This document shows, piece after piece, positions 50,701 to 59,700 of a stretch of 64,000 nucleotides of DNA (the stretch's first letter is position 1; every line of letters starts with the position of its first letter). A program made the translations under genes and the position numbers. The notes below the pieces were generated by a model, which worked only from the letters and a program-made list of their open reading frames with translations, did not search any database and was not told the origin of the DNA. Source of the stretch: Nectonema munidae (Eukaryota > Nematomorpha > Nectonematoida > Nectonematidae); assembly GCA_030549495.1 (NCBI GenBank), contig JAUIRK010000778.1:62001-126000 (forward strand), read 5' to 3'.

Positions 50701-53700
50701 TAGGGTAGGTTTATAGCGTGGATTTTATCCAATAAACAGCAAAGGGGTTAATGCAGAGTCTTTTAACTGAGAAGGTACAAATATCAGCTTGTTTCAAACA
50801 ATGAGTAAAGGTTTGTGTTGTATTAACTAAAAGCCAACGCTCCATGAAAACTTTCATGAAAGGGTAGTCAAAACTGACTTTTCTAGGAAACAGTGTGTTC
50901 AATGAAAATTTCCAGCTGGGGTAAGAATAAATGGGGAAAAATGTTAATTAAAACGAGATACTGTACATTCGTGCGAATAAGCAAAATAAGAATTTTGGGG
51001 AATTTATAGCTTCTCCTAATAAGACAATCCTCTTTTCTTGAGAAAAAAAATTATGACATCGAATCAAGTATATTTTCGTAAGAATGTAAAAAGTTATATG
51101 AAAAAAATTGAAAATAACTTGAATAATATTGCATATTTTTAATGATAAATTAGGTATCAATTTTTAATGATTAATAACACTGCCGAATAAACTCAACCTG
51201 AAAAAAAAGATGTGGAACTAGAAAACCAACTTATTAGCTAAATTTTAAAGTACTAAGGAGAGTATAAGAGTACAAGTATAAGCAATGCGAGTTATAGGAT
51301 ATTTGCGTGTCACTGAGAGTGTGTAGTTTGAAGTTCTGGTTACTTTCCCAAGATTTAATAAACGTAAACACTTAATATTGGAGTAAATATGATTTAAGCA
51401 AAAAAAATTAAAATCAACAGAGAAAATATGTAACGCGATTAAATTTCTTTTAAAAAGGCGGCTTAAAAATAAAATACTTAGAAGTAATCGAAACATAAAT
51501 GAAATATAATTCAAAAAATCGCCCAGAATAAATAATAAACGTTGAGCACCTAGGAAAAACTACTCGCAACGGGAAATTCTCCCTTAACAAAGAAAAAGCA
51601 CTTGAGAAAAGAGAAATAGCCTCTTGGGGAAAAGATAAAAATGCATCATTAAAATTCTCCTTTGCAAGTTTTGTCCCATTGAATTTTAATACCCACGCTC
51701 CTGTACACCTACAGAGCCTACACAAGCAGTGAGAAGAATTATCTCGAGAGAGAGATTACTAACTTACATGAATAATGTACCTTCTATCTCATTGTATTCA
51801 TTTGAATATATTGAAGCACCGCCCTTATTATCACCAAACCAAGCTCTGTCTTTGAGACTTTGTTCACCTTTGTGTAATATTGAAGGAGCCATTATAGTTT
51901 ATTCGAATCTTGTGAAGAATTTTGGGGCGAAAATTCTTCAAATAAATCAAGTATTTTCAGGTGTAAATTTTTAGAAGGAATATTTTCAAGAATGATAATC
52001 AACATTTTTATTAAACCTAAACCCATATTACTCACATCTTATATTTTATATGGTGTTATATAACATTATAAGCAAAGTATATAGTGCTTGTAACCATTTT
52101 TAAATCCAATAATTACAAAAGGTCAACTATATAATATAACAAGTTGCTTTCTTATATTTCAATACAAGGAATTGAGAAAGATGAGTAACTCCGATGAAAC
52201 TCCGTAAAATCAAGATCAGATGCTTTTTACATTTTGTTTTAAAAAATTGTGAGGCAGAAAATTCTGCAAAGTTGGCGCATTTGTAAATAAATCTTTTATA
52301 GTTCTTTTGCTCCTTCCCTTACATTTAAAATATAGACTATCAATAGTTTATTCAAAAATTATTAAAATATCATATAATAGTATGTAACTAACAGGCTGAC
52401 TAGCTCTTTAACTTGTTAACCAAATAACTAATACTTTATACATTTGAAATATAGATGGTATTTTCAGGTTTTTAACTCATTGGTTTTTTAATATTTTTAA
52501 AAAAGTAAATAGGTTTCCTTGACAGTGATAACTTAATTGTGAGCACGCTTTAATAAATGCAATAAGTTACACATCATTTAAAAACATTGCTTATTCCTTC
52601 AATTATAAGTTCTTAAACTGAATATTTGAAATTTCATATAATTTTAAAGGAGGATTATTGCTTCTAATGTAAAAGATAAAGTGAGGCGATGACTTTCTCT
52701 ATCATTAAATTTTAATGATAACCTATATAGTAACTAGCAGGGTTAATACAGGAAAAATATTTGGCGACTTCGTCTTCGGCTTCACTTATTTATTTATAAT
52801 TTTTCAACTCCTACTCTGACTCCACATATTTGTCATTTTTGAGACTGCAACTCCATTTATGTATATTTTTTAACATTAATGACCCCACCCATATATAAAT
52901 GTGCGACTTGGGCTAAAATTTATATTTATTGTTTAACCTTTCTGTTTCAAATATAAATCTCCAAAAAGTGTGATAACATGTACCATATTTCAAGGTGGTT
53001 GGTGAATGCGAATTTTAGTTAGTCGTTGAGGGATTTCCTGAATTTTAAACATTTGTCCTTTATGTTCCAGGCAAGATGTTTGATCTATTTTCTTCACCAT
53101 CATTTATTAAAATGTTTTATTGGTTTGTATTTGTAGTTTAGCGTCTTTCTTGCACTGTTTTCAAAAAGATTTTCAAATTATTGCCTATAACCTTTTTCCA
53201 TTTATCCCCTTAACGACCAGAATAATCAGACGATATCTAATGTAAAGCAGAAGATTTGTATTAGAGTATTGATAAACGCAGACGATCTTATTTTTGTAAA
53301 GTCGACATATGTCGACTGTGGTCGATAACCGATTAAAACAAAATGATACGATTCTTAAACTAAATTTAGGGAAAAAAGATTTTTCCAAAGATAATTGATT
53401 TAAAAAATATTTCCTAAAACTTTATACTCATAAACTGAGTTTTGTTCCTTTACAAACAACCTTTAAAGTAAAATAAAAAAGTCCATTCTTTAATTTTATT
53501 GAATTTTCAGTCTTTTTCAATGGGTTACAAAAATACAAAGCTTGGACTAAAAGGATAAACATTTTTATAGCGCGTTTTTGTAATGTTGCACCACACTAAA
53601 AAAGCGTCTATGAATTTATTATTTGACCTAGCATATATGAATATAACTATTATAAAATCGGAGTCGGAGTCGCAATAATATTACTACTGCCAATCTACAA

Positions 53701-56700
53701 CCCCGGTGACTAGAAACTAGAACACAATTGTCTATCGTTAAAAAGAGAAAATAACGATGGGTTTTTCAAAATATTAATTCAAACCGAAAAAAGTTCTCCT
53801 TCACGAATTTAATTAATAATAATCATTTCAATAGAAAAATCATTCACTGAAAATATAGTATAAATTAAAAATCACTATCAAAAGGTGATTCAAGTGGTAA
53901 ACGGGAATTCGGGTAAAATTGCAGGAATATGTGCCAAAAAATAGTGAATCCTGGAAAAGAAGTATTTAATCAGCTTCTAGTTCCCTTAACTTAATTTCAC
54001 TTTTTATTATGAAAGACTACACTATCCCTTATTTGGATAAATCATTGACTTCACATCGAAATGGAATTTCTACTAAAAATTTTCAACTGCTTTTTTTAGA
54101 ACACAAACACAGGTTAAATTATGACGAAAGAAAAATCAGTACTTATGGTAGGAAGTACATAGGGAAGCGAATCAAAAGTTCATTACTATAATGCATGAAT
54201 GAACATACTTTTAAAGTGAGACTGAAATATGAGCTAATAATATATTTGAAATTAGATCACACGACTTTTTTATTTATAATTTTCAAAATTTATTATAAAA
54301 GAATTTTTGTCAAATCAACAACACACAACCATTATTGCCCGATATTATACTTGCACTGTAGGCTCTCAATCCCACCACAACTGCACAGATTTTATGAAGT
54401 CAAATTACCTTGTTTGTCATTCTGATTTCATCAACCTTCTAGCTCAGTGGTTTTCAAAAGGGAGTACGCGTGCCGTAAAGAAGTTCCACGGGTATCGAAA
54501 AGGGGGCACTGAGTGAATCGTTTTTTCGCAAAATATTGCACCCTTATTGGGTCATTTGCTATTTTTGCCAATAAATCACATTTAAAAAGAATAAATGAGT
54601 TAGTCTTTGAATTGAGTACTATTTTTTCTTTTATTGCTTTTCACGCCTAATTGGTAAATGTGCATTTTTCTTAATGGCTAAAAAATAAAATATGACGACT
54701 CACACTTGAAATTTCGTTTTACTGCATTAACGTCTGGTGGGAAAGAGGAACATAAGTGTCCTTTGTGTTCTGAAATGTTAGCATCCACTTTTTTAAGCCC
54801 GTCAAGTGAAGCTTGCACTGGTAGTGAAGCACTCGAGTTCGGTAAAGAAAACTATTGGCTGAACGATTGCACAAATTCATGTTTGATATATAACATAGGA
54901 ATGTTTTTGAAAAATATTAAGTATGGTTTGAAAAGTTTCAAAAAATATCTGTTGTCAAAAAGTTCCATAACATAGCAGAACAGTTGATATTACCTTGTTG
55001 CAATGATATATTCAATGTGCTAAGTTCTCAAGTTGTAAAGTTGAAACATCTTCCTGTCAAACGATACCGTTAGAAGGCTAATAGGAGAGATTTCTGATGA
55101 CATGCCAGGCGTGGTTTTATTGATTCGGAATTCGATTTTCAACTTTTTGCTCAGATTGATGAAACGATGGATACTGCAAACTTGTCTCACCCTTGCGTTT
55201 ACGTACAATATATATATGACAAGAACATGGTAGACAATTTTTTATTTTGCAAAACTCAGCAATAGAACAATTGTAAGAGAAACTTTTGACAAAGTGATAC
55301 ATTTTTTTACAGGACATGGTATTAAGTCGGAATCTAGCTAAGCAAAAATCTCCAGATGTAATTGGTATTCAAGTGCGCTGAGCCATAAAACTATACACGA
55401 TGAGTTGAAAAATGTTTCCAATGAAGTCATTAAAAGAGTGTATTTCAAAATAGTATATACGCTATTATCATTTTTAATGAATTTCATCTTTTTTTCTTTG
55501 TGATTTTTCGTAACTTTTTTTTAATATCTTTTATATAATTTCTCGATATGTGTGTATATATGTGTGCATGTCTGTGTTATACACACACCCAATCTCATGG
55601 ATGGAAGTTTGGTGCGCAAAGGGGTGGGCTAGTAATTTAAATTATATTTCACTTCAGATTCTTTAGTCATGTCCAGAAAACGGGTGTACAGAGAAGAATT
55701 TCTTAGCACTGGATTTACGTGTCTCATCGATGATGGAACCGAAAAAGCACAATTCGTTGTATGCAGGGAAGGGTTCAGCCACGAGTCGCTTAAAGAAAAT
55801 AATCTCAAGCGCCATTTCTTGGGAAAACACCCAACTCTGGCAGAGAAAGATCTCGTGTATTTTAAGAGGAAAGAAGAAGGACTGAAACGTCAGCGGTTAG
55901 ACAACTTTATGCACAAGTGAGTAGAGATTGATATATGACAGCTCAACTAAAAAAAGAAATTTTTAGTTTAAATGTTTATACAAAGTTTTTTTACACATAT
56001 ATACTCATTTTCAAGTGTGCTGAACACGATGGTCACGTTTATTTTTTTTATAAAAATCAATCAAACTTGTCAAAAATTTATTGATATTTGACAGCTCAAC
56101 TAAAAAAGAAACTTTTAGCTTGAATAAGTATACAAAAATTTTTACACATATATACCCATTTTCAAGTGTGCTGAACACGATGGTCACATTTATTTTTTTT
56201 AAAAATCAACTAAACCTGTCAAAAAATTGATTGATATTTGACAGCTCAACTAAAAAAAGAAATTTTTAGTTTAAATGTTTATACAAAGTTTTTTACACAT
56301 ATATACCCATTTTCAAGTGTACTGAACACGATGGTCACGTTTAATTTTTTTAAAAATCAATCAAACTTGTCAAAAAATTGATCGATATATGACAGCTCAA
56401 CTGAAAAAAGAAACTTTTAGTTTAAATGGTTATACAAAGTGTTCTATTTATATACACCCGTTTTCATGTATGCTGAATACAATGTTTTTAAAAATCAATC
56501 AAACCTTATCAAAAAATTAATTGACATATGACAGCACAACTGAAAAAATTAACTCTTTATTTAATTAGTCATAAAAACTTTTTTTAACATTTTTGATTAA
56601 TTTGTGACTTTCTTAAAATCGTGCTATGTTTGCGGTCAGATATATTGTACTGATTTTTGAACGATTTGTTTTCATGCTATTCTTCAAAAACTATATTCAA

Positions 56701-59700
56701 ATTTTTAGTCACAAATGAATTTATTTCTCTTTGAAATTTCGATTTTATTTGGAATCTATAATAAAACAAATTTTTTCACTATTAAAATTTCCAATGAGGC
56801 ACGAATATTAATTTTGATACTCATCATTATACTATAAAATTGATTCATATATTTATGTTCAAAATTTTTTTTCCGTTTTTAGACTATAGAATGAAAATTA
56901 GGTTGTGAATTATATTTCAAATGGAGTTTGCATTATTACATCATGTTTTTTAAATATTATGTATAATTTTTTCAAACTTTGAATATTCCATTTATATGTG
57001 CATACAGATATGCAAAATTTGATAGGTTTCTATTTCGGGGGAATGAAGTTATAACTTCTCAAAGATTATATATAAAGTAAGCTCCCTCTTCTTCAGAAAA
57101 TGTCATCCAAGTTTTGCCAAGGTAACGATGTATATATTGAGAAAAATTATATAGAACTTATGCACTTATAAGAGGCCGAAATTTAACCATTGACAGTTTG
57201 TATACCTCTATAGAGCTAGCTGATTGGCTGTATAAAAAAGGATTAACTATAGTCGGTACAATAGACACAAGAAGAAAAGGTATTCCGCAAAGTATAAAAA
57301 GTTTAGATAATAGATAGAATTTTCTTATAAGTTTTGCTGGGATATAGATAGAGAATTTTTATCAATTCATAGTCATGTAGTATTATCTAAATCAAAAGGA
57401 AAGAAAAATGTATTAGTTTTGACTTCCAGACCCCCCTCCCCCCTCCTATTTTAGGAATTACAGTAGACGATGAAAAAAGTAAACTTGCAATTTTTAAACA
57501 GTACGATTTTTCCAAGGGTGGAACGGATATAGTCAATCAGAGAATAAGAAATTATTCCACAAATAGAAAACAAAAAAATGGACAATAGCCGCTTTTTCTT
57601 ATCTATTAGATACGGCAAGAGTAAATGCAGGTACTATTTTTGCTTTTAATAATGAGAAAAACCTAAGAAATGGAAATTTCTTTTAAATGTTTGTTTGAAT
57701 CTTGATTATCAAAAAGACACATTTTCGAATAAAGTTTTTCTCTTTTTTTTTAAACTATTTTTATCCTTGACAGTTTTTAATAAGCGGGATTATTCACTTT
57801 TTTTTAAATACTGCCAGCAATTATTAAATAAAATAGCAAATTTTATGCAGAAAACTCATGTTGAGGTGAAAATATTTTTCATTTTAGGGAAACGATACGA
57901 CAACCAAATGATTAGATATAAAAAAACGATCAAATTTTTATTATAAATAAATTATGTTTCAACTTTATCATCTTCGTTCATTTGTACATTGTTTGATTTT
58001 ATACGTATAAAACTTTCTCAAAATGGTCAAACACGAAACTTATTTAAATTGATCGATTCAGCTTGTTTCGAGATATTGTAGAGTGAATGGTATAAACGAA
58101 CTGTCTTTCTCCTTCAAATAAAATGATGCGCATCAAAATATGCCTCTACAGAGTCCTTGTTTTGTATTTAATTAATTTTATTAAAAAAATCACATCATTG
58201 AATTCGGTATAAAATCCCGTTTTTAGTTCTATATCATTTTCAGTTATATTTTCTTTTTTTGCAATTTTGTTTTGCCTACTTATAATTTTATTTGTTCTGT
58301 GACTACATATATAGCTACGTATAACTATTTAATCGTGAAGTCCTTTATTTCAGTTGAAGCGTCATATGTCAATCATTTTTTGACAGGTATGATAAATTTC
58401 TATAAAAAATAAGCATCACTGTTGGATTCAGCCTACTTGAAAATGCGTACATATGTGTAAAACACCTAATTTGCAAATTTGATTCACGTTTACAAGTATT
58501 TTCAAATTCTAAATCCAAAAACAATCTATAATTGGAATTGGCATTGTTGATTTGTTATAAAAATGTGTGTATTTCATGTAAAATTTGAATGAATGTTCTT
58601 GTAGTCAGATTTTAGATGTAAACCGCAAATTTTGTTTTTGGGAACAATTTTAGAAGTGAACCACAAATTTATTTTACACGTATAGGCAATTTTGAATGCA
58701 AATACAAAAACAATCTATACATGAAATTGACATTGTTGATTTGATATGAAAATGTGTATATTTCATGTAAAATTTGAATGAGTGTTCTCGAAGACAGATT
58801 TTAGAAATAAACCGCAAATTTGTTTCACATTGATTAACATTTTCAAATTCTAAATGCAAAAAGAATTTATAAATGAAATTGCGATTGTTAATTTGTTATA
58901 ATGTGTATATTCCATGTAAAATTTTAATGAATGTTTCAGAGACAGATTTTAGAAGTAAACCGCAGGTTTGTTACACACTTATGGGTATTTTAAATTTCTA
59001 AATTCCAAAAATAAGTCAAAAAATGAAATCAGCATGCCCGGTTTCATATAAAAAAATATATTTCATGTAAAATTTGAAGGTATATTTTATTAGATATATT
59101 TCTCATCTTTCAAAATTTTGATTGACATTTCCAAAAAAGTAACCATAATTTTTAAAAAATTTTAACTATAAAGTGTTATGTGTTCAAAACTGTATATATT
59201 TAATAAATTTTCAAACGAGTATATAATATAGAACCAAAGTTATAAGCTTAACTAGAGATACTGTCAGAATTTTGCTGAAAAAGTTTAACTTTTGATTTTG
59301 ATTGAGAGATTTAGGCATGAAAAGGTCATTCAACTGCCATGAAAATGGTATCAAAAGATGCAGCTATCAATTTTACCCCCCCCCCCCCCATCGTCACTCT
59401 TAGGGTTAACCTACACATATATTCAGACAGCAAAGTAAATTGTTTGAAAATTTATTTAGGATATGGGTTTATGAATGGACAGATAAGCAATGAATTTAAA
59501 TTTGACCATTTTAAATAGAAATTGAAGGTTTAAAATTTTTGGAAGAAATATTCTACATACTTTAAATTTATATAAATTAGCTATTCCAATCCCTAAGTTA
59601 TACGTAAAAATTACATGAAAATGAAATTATTTGTACTAAGATTTATTAACAAAAATTTTAAGCAGTGTAAAAACAGTGCTAACTATTCTAAGAAATCTTG

